From Melampsora larici-populina 98AG31 (taxonomy: Eukaryota; Basidiomycota; Pucciniomycetes; Pucciniales; Melampsoraceae), in NCBI RefSeq assembly GCF_000204055.1, contig NW_006768853.1, positions 144,177 through 208,176 of the forward strand: a stretch of DNA of 64,000 nt, given 5' to 3'. Of the stretch, positions 11,292 to 21,971 are shown piece by piece (the first letter of the stretch is position 1; each line of letters begins with the position of its first letter). The notes under the pieces are model-generated. The model made no database searches. It worked only from the letters and a program-made list of their open reading frames with translations, and was not told the DNA's origin. The position numbers and the translations under genes are program-made.

Positions 11292-14200
11292 ATGTCTTCA
11301 ATTATTCAAATTCATGATCAAGAAGGAGGAGAAGAAGGGGATTCAGAATTAGAATTACCACCAACTTCTCATTATAAAAGAACTCCACGTAGTAGTAGAA
11401 CTTATGCTCTAGAAAATCCTGTGAATTATTCAACATCTTTACCCTCTGGCTCTTTACCACCACCACCAGGACCTGCTTCAGGATCAACTGTACGTGGAAA
11501 ACAACGTGAAGAATCAACTTCTGAGGATCCAATTCCACCTTCAGCATTTACTGGATTTAGAGAACAAGAAACATTATTACCCTCAGACCACGAGGAAGAA
11601 CCTGATTGGCAACAACAGTTTATTAATCAACAACAACATTATTTAAGAAGAGAAAGAGAAATGGCAGATATAATTAATTTAATAAGACTTAAGGAAGAAA
11701 ATGGGAAGAAGGAAAGAGTTAAGGAAGTTATTAAGGTGGTTAAGAAGGGAAAAGGAAAGAAGATAAGTAGGAAGAAGGAGGTTATTAAGGAAGAAGAAAG
11801 TGATGGTGATTCAAGCGCCTCAAGCAGCTCAAGTGATGATTCCAGCTCAACTTCAGAAGAAAGTGAAGAGGAAGAAGGAAATGAAAGGAGTAGGAGTCAT
11901 GTTAAACCACGAAAAATTGATAATTCTGATACAAGTGTTAGATTTGAAGTTGGAGGAAATGTTAAGAAATTTATTATCAATTATCATAGTCAAGCTGAAG
12001 CAAATGGCGCCTCAGAATTGGATATGGTCAGGCAAATTACCAGTTTTGTTGTTGGAGAAGAACTTAAGGAGGAAATACGTGATATGGAAGGTTGGGGAGT
12101 TGGTGAATGGAGTTGGAAGAAGGTCAAGGAGCAATTAATTGCCAGATATCAGACTACCACGGAACAGCCAAGATATTCTATTGATCACTTAAGAACTTTA
12201 TCTGAAAGAACAATGAGAAATGGAGGTGTTACGTGTAAAAGTGAATATCAAACATTCAGAATTAACTTTGATAAAATTCATCAATACTTGGCTAGACATG
12301 ATTACGTGGATTCAAGTGATGAAGAAGTGGCAAGGTATTTCTATGAGGCTTTTTCAGATGAACTTCAGAAGAAATTTAAGAAGAGGATGATTAAGAAGAA
12401 GATGATGAAGAAAGTATCAAGTGGAAGATATAAATTACCTAACTTAGAGAAATTAAAGAAGGTGGTTGATCATTATATTGAAGAAGAGGCGCTTTTGGTA
12501 TTTGAAGATATTGGAGAAGAGAAATATACCATCAAGAATGAAATTGCTGGAGTTAAAAGTGAAGTTATTCAAAAGGATACTAGTAGTAAAGTTGCAAAGA
12601 TTGGAGGAATGCAGGCTAAAGCAAATCAACAAATGGAAATATTATGTACTGATTTAAAGAATTTACAAATAAATCACGTCCAAAATCCTTTACAGTTACC
12701 TTTAAATAATTCTTATAATTTTCAGATTCCAATTTCAAATGCTTTACAGAATAAAATTCATCAACAAGTTGTTCCAAATCAAAGGAACAATGTTCAACAT
12801 CCGCCAAATAATAACTCAAGGCCTCAACAATTTAATAATAACTTTCAACCCAACAGAGCGCCTAATAATTCAAATTTTAACAGGTTTAATAACAATAATA
12901 ATAATAGACCTGTTAATAATCCTTTACCCAATAATAATAATCAAATTCCCGCCATTAATAATCAAAACTTTATGCCTCAACAGAATACTATGCCATTTTG
13001 TTCTTATTGTAACACGGAAGGACATAGTATGGGAAGGTGTAAATGGGTTATTCAGGATAAGCAAGCTGGATTACTTCAAGATAGGATGGATGGTTTATTC
13101 TTACCTAGAAGTAATGAAAGGATGTATAAGAAGGCTAATGAAGGAATTAGACAACAAGTCATTAAGTATTCTGAGGATCAAGCAAATGCTATGGCACGTA
13201 ATAATATGCAGCAACAACAACAGAATAATCAACCTGTAAACAATCCACCTGTAACAAATACAGCAGTAGTACCACCTGTAATTCCCACGAGTGTTTTAAC
13301 TAGAGAGGAAGGAAAGGATAAGGTACATGAATTAAAGACTAATTGTGGAGTTTTAGAAGAATGGTCTGTACCTGAATTTACTAAGAAGTGTACTGAAGTT
13401 AAAGCTGGAGCTGGGACTAAATTATATGGCGTGGAAATGAAGACAAGGAGTGGGAAAGCTGTGGATCAAGGAGATGTATTAAACAAATTGAAGAAGAAGA
13501 AGAAAGTTACAATCAATGATATGATAGAAGAAATTGATGCTATGGACGTGGATGAAGATAATAATGTTCAAGATCAGCGGGATATATTGGATGGAAGTTT
13601 AAGAAGGATTCATAGAGATGAAGAAAGTAATAAGAGTGAAGATGGTTCAGCTCAAACAAAGAAACCTACATATATTATTCCAAATGACGGGGATTTTGTG
13701 AAGGATAGATTAAGCAAAGGATTACCAGCATTTGCAAATAAGGCAAAAATAATGAATGGTGCTATTGAACTTCAAATTAAAGAATTATGCGCCATCTCAC
13801 CTGTAATCTCTGATGAAGTTAAGAAATGGGTTTCAAAAAGAAGGCTTAATTTAAATCAAACAACCATGGCTTCAGTTGCAAATAATTCTATATTATCTGA
13901 CTTTGAATATGAAACAGAATCAGATTCCTCTTTGGAAGTTAATGTCCCTCAAGCAACTCTTTATTCAACACCTTTGGGACACGTAGAAATTACAATTGGG
14001 AAGATGAAGGTTAAAGCTTTAATTGATTCAGGGTCTCAAATCAATATTATTCCTTTAAAAATTATGCAATTATTACCAGTTCAGACCTTGGTTAATTTAA
14101 AAAGTGGCGTGAGAGGAATTAGTGGACATAGGACACCTCTTTGTGGTATTGCTGAGAATGTCAAGATTCATGTAGGCGCTAATATTGATGGAATAGTTCA

Positions 14201-17200
14201 TTTCTTTGTGGCAGAAGATGATGACACGCCTATCTTACTTGGAAGACCTTTCCTCTTTGATTTTGAAGCTCAGTTGAATTTTGAAGAAGATGTTGGTGAA
14301 AGAATGACTTTGAAAGATAGTAGAGGTGTATGGATGAAGATAAGATTGTGTGAACCTGATAAAGGCACGTGGGAAAGGAAATTAAATGTTTCAATTGAAG
14401 AAAGACAAGGCTTTATGTTGGAAAATAATGGAGGAGATAAATTATTTGAGGAATTACGTGAGGAATTAATTGAAGATGAAATATATGGACTTAAGTTTGA
14501 AAATGAAATCAACATGGAGCAGACTTTAATTGATGAAATTAATATCATTATGAACTTGGAAAATGAAGATATATTTGAAAATCAAGGAGGAGTTGAATAT
14601 AGAAGTTTTGGCGCCAAATATAAATCAGTTGAAAGAAAAGTTAAACCTGTTAATGCGCCTATGCCTCAATATTTAAATTTTCCTCTTCAAAGACCAGCTT
14701 TATCAAGAGACCCTTATAAGACTCCTTTAATTCCAAACCCTCCAGAATTTATTGAAACTGATAAGACCACGGTGGAAAGGTTGAAGCAGTGTAATTTTGG
14801 ACCTTCAGGATGGCTTTCAGATGAAGAATGGAAATTATTTCTCTTTATATTAGTCTTAAGAGAAGGAGCTGTGGCTTATTGTGAAGAAGAAAGAGGATTA
14901 TTGAAGCACTCTTATGGATTACCTTACGTGGTTCCAGTAATTGATCATGAACCTTGGCAAATTAGACCAATTCCAATACCTACAGCCATTAGAAATGATT
15001 ATATTGAATTAGTAAGACAAAGAATCAAGACTGGTCTTTATGAACAATCCTCTTCAAGTTATTCTAGTCCAGTTTTCTGCGTGCTTAAAGGTGATGGCAA
15101 ATTGAGAATAGTACATGATCTTCAAGTATTAAATAAAGTAACTATTAAAGATGCTGGAATACCTCCTTCACCTGAAGAATTCGTGGAATCTTTCTCTGGT
15201 AGAGCTTGTTATGGATTAGGGGATATTATGGGAGGATATGATGAAAGGGAATTGGCGCAAGTTTCAAGACCATTAACAACTTTTGAAACTCCTTTGGGAA
15301 GATTGCAATTAACAAGATTACCTCAAGGTGCAACTAATTCTGTAGCAGTTTATCAGGCGCAAATGATGTGGATATTGCAAGAAGAACTTCCTAAACATGC
15401 AGGAATATTTATTGATGATGGAGGAATTAAAGGACCTGAAAGTGATTATAATAATGAAGTTTTAAAAGAGAATAATGGTATAAGGAAATTTATTTGGGAA
15501 TATGCTATTATATTGGAAAGAATATTATTCAGAATTGAAGAAGCAGGGTTAACAGTGTCTGGAAAGAAATTTGCCGTGTGTGTACCAGCTTTGGAAATTG
15601 TTGGACATATAGTGAGTGGAAAAGGAAGAAGTGTATCAATTAAAAAGAAGAATAAAATTCAGACTTGGCCAATTCCAACAAATAAAACTCAAGTTCTTGG
15701 ATTCTTGGGCACGTGTATTTATGTCAGAATGTTTATTCCTAATTTTGGACACCTTGCTGCACCTTTAAGAAGACTTACAAGAATGAATGTGGATTGGGAA
15801 TGGAATAAAGATTGTGATGAAGCTTTTAATTTATTAAAGAAGATAGTGGGAGAAGATATTGTATTGGCAGCTTTGGATTATAGTGAAGGAGCAAATAAAA
15901 TTATATTGGCCGTGGATTCAAGTTATATTGCAGCTGGAGGAGTTTTGATGCAAGAAAATGATGAAGGAGAAATAAGGCCCGTGTTTTATGAGTCAGAAGT
16001 ATTTACAGAAGTTGAATCAAGATACTCTCAACCTAAATTGGAATTATGTGGCGTGGCAAAGATTATGAGGAAGTTTAAAACAAAATTATGGGGTCAACAT
16101 TTTGAATTGCAAGTAGATGCAAAGGCTTTAATTCAAATGATTAATGCGCCTAGTTTACCAAATGCAGCTATGACAAGATGGGTAGCTTACATACAATTAT
16201 TTTCATTTGATCTTGTTCATAAACATGGAAAGAGCTTTGGAATGCCTGATGGATTATCAAGAAGGGAACCTGGAAGTGAATCAGATGAAGCAGAAAGTTT
16301 TGATGAAGATAAGAAAGAAATTAAAGTATATGAAAGTTTTCAATTACAGGTGGGAAGTTCAGAATTAGAAGAAGAGGAGGTTATACTTGAAGAAAATTCT
16401 ATGTGGAGTCAAGAAGGAATTTGGCGTAATTTGGAGGAATATTTAACAACTTTAATAAGACCAAAAGATTGTGAAGATGCTGAATTTCAAAAGATTAAGA
16501 GTAAAGTACCTTTATTTTACGTGGATGGTAGCAGGTTAAAGAAAAGAGGAGTACCTCAAGGAAGATTGGTAATATCAAGAATTGAAGGACAAGAATATAT
16601 ATTAAAGAAGTTACACAAGGAATTGGGACATAGAGGAATTGAAGAAACTTACAGAAGGTGTTTAATAAGATTTTGGTGGCCTGAAATGAAAGAATCAGTT
16701 AGAAATTGGGTAGTATCATGTGAAGAATGTCAAAAGAAAAGTTCAAAGAAAGAAAAAGAAGTTGGAAGGGCTACAGGTGAAAATACCGTGTTTGGAAGAG
16801 TCAGTTTGGATGCTATTCATATCAAAGCTGGAAGTCATGATTATGCTATAATTGCAAGGGATGATTTATCTGGATGGGTAGAAGCAGTACCTTTAAAGAA
16901 ATTAACAGCTACAGCAGTAGCCAAATTTATTACAAAAGAATGGATAATGAGATATGGGTCCGTGAAATGTTTTACAGTTGATGGTGGATCAGAATTTAAA
17001 GGAATATTTAGAGAAGCAGTTACTATGGCTGGATCAAAAGTGGTGGAATCAACAGCTTATTGGCCTCAAGCAGAAGGAATGGTTGAAAGAGGACATAAGG
17101 ATATTAAAGGCGCATTAATTAAATTAAGTGATGAAAGTGGAACATCTTGGGAAGCATTTTTACCTCAAGTCTTATTTGCTGATAGAATTTCCACGAAAAG

Positions 17201-17714
17201 AACAACTGGAATGTCTCCTTATGAGATGATATTTAATCAAGTAGCAGTATTACCAATTGATTTAGAGGCTGGGACATTTTTAGGTATTGATTGGGAAAGA
17301 ATTACCACGGGAGAAGAATTATTAAAAGCAAGGATGGAACAATTATTATGTAGAGAAGAAATTATTAATAAGGCATATGATAAAATGATGAAAGCAAGAG
17401 TTCAAGGGATTATATATTGGGATAAGAAAAATGCGCATAGAATGAGGAAGCCATTAAAAGAAGGAGATTTGGTATTAACTTATAATAAGAGTTTGGAATT
17501 TCAATGGGGAAAATTATTCAAGAATAGATGGAATGGGCCTTTTAGAATTGTTAAACAACACGTGGGAGGATCTTATATTTTAGAAGAGTTAAATGGTGTA
17601 GAATTGTCAAGAAGATATGCAGCAGAACACGTCAAAAGATTTTATCCAAGGGGTATTATTCCAACAGCAGAAGAAGAGGAGGAGGTCACTGATGAGGAAG
17701 AGGCGCAATTATAA
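11292..17714 (+). CDS. Gag-Pol polyprotein of the Ty3/Gypsy element
   Basis: One uninterrupted frame of 2140 residues encodes all retrotransposon functions. Gag: acidic, Lys-rich and Asn/Gln-rich regions, then a CCHC zinc knuckle (CSYCNTEGHSMGRC) at about residue 568. Aspartic protease: ALIDSGSQINIIP near 910. Reverse transcriptase: FIDDGG near 1372 in place of the usual Y-[IV]-D-D, with YGLGDIMGGYDE where KLDLRSGYHQ-like sequence is common and LPQGATNS as the preceding motif. RNase H: ILAVDSSYIAAGGVL near 1539. Integrase: HHCC zinc finger (HKELGHRG...CEEC) near 1774, catalytic Asp in SLDAIH (about 1838), Asp in FTVDGGSEF (about 1894), Glu in AEGMVERGH (about 1926), and a GPF module (NGPFRI) near 2082. 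No chromodomain is obvious. Gag and Pol share one frame, so proteolysis alone would separate them. Arg is almost always AGA/AGG and CpG is rare. Confidence 0.93.
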   Translation: MSSIIQIHDQEGGEEGDSELELPPTSHYKRTPRSSRTYALENPVNYSTSLPSGSLPPPPGPASGSTVRGKQREESTSEDPIPPSAFTGFREQETLLPSDHEEEPDWQQQFINQQQHYLRREREMADIINLIRLKEENGKKERVKEVIKVVKKGKGKKISRKKEVIKEEESDGDSSASSSSSDDSSSTSEESEEEEGNERSRSHVKPRKIDNSDTSVRFEVGGNVKKFIINYHSQAEANGASELDMVRQITSFVVGEELKEEIRDMEGWGVGEWSWKKVKEQLIARYQTTTEQPRYSIDHLRTLSERTMRNGGVTCKSEYQTFRINFDKIHQYLARHDYVDSSDEEVARYFYEAFSDELQKKFKKRMIKKKMMKKVSSGRYKLPNLEKLKKVVDHYIEEEALLVFEDIGEEKYTIKNEIAGVKSEVIQKDTSSKVAKIGGMQAKANQQMEILCTDLKNLQINHVQNPLQLPLNNSYNFQIPISNALQNKIHQQVVPNQRNNVQHPPNNNSRPQQFNNNFQPNRAPNNSNFNRFNNNNNNRPVNNPLPNNNNQIPAINNQNFMPQQNTMPFCSYCNTEGHSMGRCKWVIQDKQAGLLQDRMDGLFLPRSNERMYKKANEGIRQQVIKYSEDQANAMARNNMQQQQQNNQPVNNPPVTNTAVVPPVIPTSVLTREEGKDKVHELKTNCGVLEEWSVPEFTKKCTEVKAGAGTKLYGVEMKTRSGKAVDQGDVLNKLKKKKKVTINDMIEEIDAMDVDEDNNVQDQRDILDGSLRRIHRDEESNKSEDGSAQTKKPTYIIPNDGDFVKDRLSKGLPAFANKAKIMNGAIELQIKELCAISPVISDEVKKWVSKRRLNLNQTTMASVANNSILSDFEYETESDSSLEVNVPQATLYSTPLGHVEITIGKMKVKALIDSGSQINIIPLKIMQLLPVQTLVNLKSGVRGISGHRTPLCGIAENVKIHVGANIDGIVHFFVAEDDDTPILLGRPFLFDFEAQLNFEEDVGERMTLKDSRGVWMKIRLCEPDKGTWERKLNVSIEERQGFMLENNGGDKLFEELREELIEDEIYGLKFENEINMEQTLIDEINIIMNLENEDIFENQGGVEYRSFGAKYKSVERKVKPVNAPMPQYLNFPLQRPALSRDPYKTPLIPNPPEFIETDKTTVERLKQCNFGPSGWLSDEEWKLFLFILVLREGAVAYCEEERGLLKHSYGLPYVVPVIDHEPWQIRPIPIPTAIRNDYIELVRQRIKTGLYEQSSSSYSSPVFCVLKGDGKLRIVHDLQVLNKVTIKDAGIPPSPEEFVESFSGRACYGLGDIMGGYDERELAQVSRPLTTFETPLGRLQLTRLPQGATNSVAVYQAQMMWILQEELPKHAGIFIDDGGIKGPESDYNNEVLKENNGIRKFIWEYAIILERILFRIEEAGLTVSGKKFAVCVPALEIVGHIVSGKGRSVSIKKKNKIQTWPIPTNKTQVLGFLGTCIYVRMFIPNFGHLAAPLRRLTRMNVDWEWNKDCDEAFNLLKKIVGEDIVLAALDYSEGANKIILAVDSSYIAAGGVLMQENDEGEIRPVFYESEVFTEVESRYSQPKLELCGVAKIMRKFKTKLWGQHFELQVDAKALIQMINAPSLPNAAMTRWVAYIQLFSFDLVHKHGKSFGMPDGLSRREPGSESDEAESFDEDKKEIKVYESFQLQVGSSELEEEEVILEENSMWSQEGIWRNLEEYLTTLIRPKDCEDAEFQKIKSKVPLFYVDGSRLKKRGVPQGRLVISRIEGQEYILKKLHKELGHRGIEETYRRCLIRFWWPEMKESVRNWVVSCEECQKKSSKKEKEVGRATGENTVFGRVSLDAIHIKAGSHDYAIIARDDLSGWVEAVPLKKLTATAVAKFITKEWIMRYGSVKCFTVDGGSEFKGIFREAVTMAGSKVVESTAYWPQAEGMVERGHKDIKGALIKLSDESGTSWEAFLPQVLFADRISTKRTTGMSPYEMIFNQVAVLPIDLEAGTFLGIDWERITTGEELLKARMEQLLCREEIINKAYDKMMKARVQGIIYWDKKNAHRMRKPLKEGDLVLTYNKSLEFQWGKLFKNRWNGPFRIVKQHVGGSYILEELNGVELSRRYAAEHVKRFYPRGIIPTAEEEEEVTDEEEAQL

Positions 17715-17869
17715 TTACTTAAAGTATATAATAATATTAATTTCAAATAACTAAATATAAAAATATATAATAAGACTAAAAGAATAGAAGAAAAGAATTT
17801 AAAAATATAATAAAGAATAAGAATAATGGATATGTTTCACTAGTTATCAATGTACATTTTATAGTAATA

Positions 17870-18772
17870 TTAAGAAGGAGAAGATGGGTAAAGGCGTGGA
17901 TCAAGCCAACTGGGAAGTTCATAAATGGTAGGAGTATATTCAGAATAATTATAATCAGTATATGGGGAATTAACAGAAGGAATTACGGGTGGATCATTAT
18001 TAATTATTGGAAGTTCAGTATTAGGAGGATTAGTAGAAGGAGTGTTATAAGGGGATAAAATAGCAGCATTTGCACGCTCAGCATGGTTAATAAATGGAAT
18101 AAAGGTGGATACAGTTAAATTTTCATCCTCACCCTTTCTGGAAACATATTCAGCAATAGAATGGGCACGCAAAAGATGATAATGATTATTAGTAATGTTG
18201 GGTACTTCATATCCAGCTTCTTTAAACTGTCTTATAGTATCATCCAAGATCCTCCAAGAATGCCAATTTTGATAAGTAATATAGTCAAGTTTCCAAGCTA
18301 AATTATGTTCATATAATTTTTCGAAAAAGGGGTCAGAAGTAGTAAAATTGGTTTCAATTGATGAGGTTATTGAAGGATTTGGAGAATCAGGAGCTGAAGG
18401 TGTATTGTGTTGATTAATATTATAAGGATTTAAGAAATTGACTCTGATAGGTGTATTAGGCGTGTTTGGAGGTGGAAAATTATAAGCAGGAGAACCAGGT
18501 ACAGGTGAAATATTGGTAGAAGGCGCTGCTGGATAGGCTAGAATTAAAAGAAAAATTATAAAAGAAAGTATAAAAAGAGTAAAATTAATTAGTATAAATA
18601 AAAACATTGAAGATTATTATAGTAAAAGAAATGAAAGAAAAGACTTACAGCATATTATACCAAGGTTATGGCATCTTTGACACGCAGGATTTATTTGATA
18701 TAAGCAGGAAGAATGGACCATGCGGCATTGAACACAAGGTGAAGCAACAGATGGAGGTGTAGTGATAACCAT
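17870..18772 (-). CDS. Antisense Zn2Cys6-type zinc-cluster protein carried inside the Gypsy element
   Basis: Exon 1 (18772..18649) and exon 2 (18537..17870) are joined by a GTAAGT...CTAG intron that keeps the frame, giving 263 residues. Residues 13-41 hold six Cys spaced C-x2-C-x6-C-x7-C-x2-C-x6-C, with a Pro two residues before the fourth Cys and CSYP directly after the intron. This is the fungal Zn(2)Cys(6) binuclear cluster pattern, whose cluster is commonly split or followed by an intron. The basic residues usual in the first loop are largely missing (CVQCRMVHSSC), so DNA binding is not assured. Then a Pro/Asn/Ser-rich linker and a more structured part rich in aromatic residues (NLAWKLDYITYQNWHSWRIL, residues about 130-190). 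The hydrophobic start seen if exon 2 is read alone is intron read-through, not a signal peptide. The gene lies between pol and the 3' LTR and points against Gag-Pol; its promoter would lie in or near the 3' LTR. Role unknown; a regulator of the element is a guess. Confidence 0.75.
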
Positions 18773-18868
18773 ATTTATAATTAAGAAGGATATTTAAAGA
18801 TTTGAGGAAAAATTCGAATTTATTGAGTAGATGATTTATTTTATTGATTGGTAAACTGGGGGCAGTTT

Positions 18869-18884
18869 GGGAAGAAGAGGAGGA
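18869..18884 (+). other. Polypurine tract of the Gypsy element
   Basis: GGGAAGAAGAGGAGGA directly precedes the 3' LTR, the normal place for plus-strand DNA priming. Confidence 0.75.
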
Positions 18885-20501
18885 TGTGGTGATCTATTTA
18901 TGACATTAAGCAAAAAAATTAATCATCTTTACTTTACCAGTTTATTAGCAAACTTCAATATAGCAGAGGATTCAAAATTCAGGTTTTCAGATCAATTGAA
19001 GCTCTTAGAGGCTTATGTATACTTATTGGATCATTATTATGTCATCTTAGTTCAAAAATATTATTAAGATCAACATAGTTTACTTACAAAGTTATTACAA
19101 AAAGACAGAAAAAGAAAAGATAAGAAAAATTCGAAAATATAGGTGTAAAAGTTGGAAAATGGTTTTTAGCTTATTTATAATTAAGTTATGGGTTTTATAA
19201 GGTTAGAATATGAAAGAACAACAGTTTATTATACAGGAACAATTTTAATATTCAAGGTTGATAAGGGGAAACAGAAGTTATTAGCAGGAAGGTACTTTTT
19301 CGAAGTTGGTAAACAAGGGTTAGGCGTGTAGTTTACATATGTAATGGTGGTAGTAGTAGAAATTAAGGTTGCCAAGAGGATTTTCCGGGATTTTTAAGGT
19401 TATAGAAGATGATGTCATATTACATGAGCAAGGAAAAGAGAGTAGTAGCTGTGAAAAGTGAAGAAAACAGGTGAAAATCGGCGAAAATGGAGGTTTTCAG
19501 CTAATTACATATGTCAAATGACGTCAGAATAAGTTGGTAGATGGCTCATTCAACGCAGAAGAGTGGATTACATAATGTACAACCTTTAAATCATTAGTAA
19601 CGGAGGTGTATGTAAAAAGTTATAAGGGAAATAAGAAATTGGTGTGAATCTCGAATTTACAGTCACAAGACACATGTAACACCAAAAACCTTAACTTCAC
19701 AACTCAATATCTTACTCATCACTCATCAGAAATAGGTCTTATAGGTGTCAGAAATGATCAGTAACACGTGGGCTACAAGATCCACTTTAGTAATCAAAAA
19801 TTGGAGCACATCTGAAAAAAATCGTAATCTCAAAAATTGGGTTTCAGCTAGTTTACAAGGAAAAAATCACCTGTATTCATCTTAAGAAGTGCTGTACATT
19901 ACATCATTGCGTCATTGATCACTTTTGGCTGTGAAAATTACATCATACATTAGTAACAAGATCATTACATTGCGTCATTACATGGTTTTTAGGGTTATTT
20001 AGGCGGATTTGATTGGTTTTTGAGGCTGTTGACTGTTGTAAAGATTGTTACATTTGGATATAAGTACTCCTTGATGAATTTGGGATTGTAGCGCCCTTTT
20101 CTGCATCTTATACCTTTGTTGTAGTGTTATAAATCATCATTTATTTACTATATTTGTACTAAGATCACTTAAATCCGCCCCTTCAAAGCAAGGAGAAATT
20201 TATTTACGTGTGTTAAAGACTACAAGTCTAATTGGGAATAATACTTACAACAGTATTGCTAGTAATAAACATAGTGTGTGACTTTTTTGCGCTTAAAATC
20301 TGGGAATAATACTTAACAACAGTATTGCTTTATTTCTCTGGTGCCTTTATCTTTTTCTCTGTTATCACAAAGTGGTCAGCAAGTGCCCTTGTGCTGGTTT
20401 CTTTGAAGAAGGCAGTCTTTAGGCAACTTCTACTATATTACACGTAGTAGATTATCCCTTCTTAGGTGTTGTAAAGCTCTTGTTGAGCTTTAAATACTAC
20501 A
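18885..20501 (+). repeat. 3' LTR of the Gypsy element
   Basis: Near-exact copy of 9310-10924 with about a dozen substitutions or one-base indels seen by eye. Followed by the CCGA target duplication. Confidence 0.95.
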
Positions 20502-20505
20502 CCGA

Positions 20506-20800
20506 TGGCCCCTCATTCTCATTTTTTTTGAAAATCTCATCAAGGTGCAAAACCCAGGTTTTGTCCTGTTTTGTCCCTCACCCAATTTTGTCTCTCCGCT
20601 AATTGGAAGAATACAGAAAAGAATAACCCTGTAAATCGAGTTTTGTCTCTGGTTTTACCTGCTGCGGAGACAACTCCAAAAAAAGTTGTCAACCTTTCTT
20701 TAAACGGCTGTATAAACTTAGCAAAAGTCCCACGCTTGCGCCTACTTGCGACCTCGTTTGCGAGCATGTAGTCAAGCGCGGGTGAGGCAGCATGTACAGT
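20506..20800. other. Short interval between Gypsy and Mutator-like elements
   Basis: Contains several TTTTGTC-type runs (GGTTTTGTCCTGTTTTGTC) of a simple-repeat character and no recognisable gene. Confidence 0.35.
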
Positions 20801-21463
20801 TTAGCTTGAACAAGCCCTCTCTGCGCGGCCAGGTCCGCGCGCCTTGCAGATGGGCTTGGGACTAATCGTAAGTTCCTGGCACGGAGACTCCACGAGTTAA
20901 GTCCACTTTTGTAGTTTTTTGCTTTTTACCGCTTTCCTCAGTGATAAAAACAACTTTAGCTTGCAGGAAAAGTTGTTCGTATTTTTGTTCTACATGTGTT
21001 TCCACCCTGATATCCTGGTTATCACTACTTCATCACCCTGATCATGAGTTGAGTTTTCAAGCTCTTATGTCCCATATGTAAATGAATGCACAGCCTGTAT
21101 TTGCATCATACGTGAGTTAAACATAAGGATGTGCAAAACATTTGGTGAATTTGGCGCAGGCAGAAACTAGCGTACAGAAAGCACTGAAAACAGACCACAA
21201 TACAGGCGGGTGTTGTAAGAATGTTGAAGCCACATTTCTGGCCGCATCAGATGGTTTGTCTACAATCTGAGGCTATGAGGATGTGTAGAACAATAATATG
21301 AACAACTCTTCCTGCAAGGTAAAGTTGTTTTTATCAGTGAGGAAAGCGGGAAAAAGCAAAAAACTACATAAGTGGACTTAACTCGTGGAGTCTCTGTGCC
21401 AGGAACTCACAATTAGTCCCAAGCCCCTCTGCGAGGCGCGCAGAGAGGGCTTGTTCAAGCTAA
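20801..21463. mobile_element. Mutator-like long-TIR MITE, copy A
   Basis: Starts TTAGCTTGAACAAGCCCTC and ends with the inverse, GAGGGCTTGTTCAAGCTAA. Inverted similarity continues for about 190 bp on each side. The flanks are a 9-bp duplication with one mismatch, ATGTACAGT (20792-20800) and GTGTACAGT (21464-21472). Long inverted repeats with a 9-bp duplication point to the Mutator superfamily. Copy B is at 50735-52439. No coding sequence inside. Confidence 0.85.
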
Positions 21464-21472
21464 GTGTACAGT

Positions 21473-21971
21473 CCAGAAGACTTGAAGGCCTGTGGAAGCA
21501 CAGAGCCGGCTCTCAAAATGAGAGTGCAAGCTACAGCTGTTCATGAAATTCTTGTCATGTTTGCAAAATTTTTCTGATTTTTGTTGCCACACCACCTCTA
21601 AATACAGCTCATACAGCTCTTGAAAGCCAGTAATCACCCCAGCCCCGTATGAGCTGTAATAGGCCAGGTTACCCTTGTTGGTGCACTAATGAGAACTAAA
21701 ATGGATTAAGATCAAAATCACGGACAAACACCACATCTATGTACATTTTATATAGAAATAGAGGCATGGTGTTGGTGAGGATAGCCACCACGCTGATGCT
21801 GAAACACAGCCTCTCAGACCCTGGAAACCCTCAGCCACAACACCCCCCCTCAACAATGCCATGACACATGTGTACAATGAAAGAAACAAAAGGAGAAGAA
21901 AAAATTGTAAAAACATCAAAAGCTACACAAGAAGAAAAAGAGATTCTAGCAAATCACCCCCCCAGGCCCGA
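21473..21971. other. Downstream flank of the GCM-like gene
   Basis: No supported coding sequence; two 60-codon frames lack family features. Contains short C-runs near 21845 and 21957. Confidence 0.4.

Larger units (their letters stand above)
9310..20501 (+). mobile_element. Full-length Ty3/Gypsy LTR retrotransposon with an antisense accessory gene
   Basis: Two LTRs of about 1615 bp, each starting TGTGGTGATC and ending AAATACTACA, flank an internal region with Gag-Pol on plus and a spliced Zn2Cys6-type gene on minus. The duplication of the target site is CCGA (9306-9309 and 20502-20505). A primer-binding region follows the 5' LTR and a polypurine tract precedes the 3' LTR. By eye the LTRs differ at only about a dozen positions, and Gag-Pol is open from end to end, so the insertion is young and may be active. 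Confidence 0.93.

Noticed and set aside
18538..18607. Signal peptide or membrane anchor at the start of the antisense ORF in the Gypsy element
   Set aside because: The hydrophobic Leu/Ile/Phe-rich start is AT-rich intron sequence between a GTAAGT donor and a CTAG acceptor; the spliced protein starts with the zinc cluster instead.
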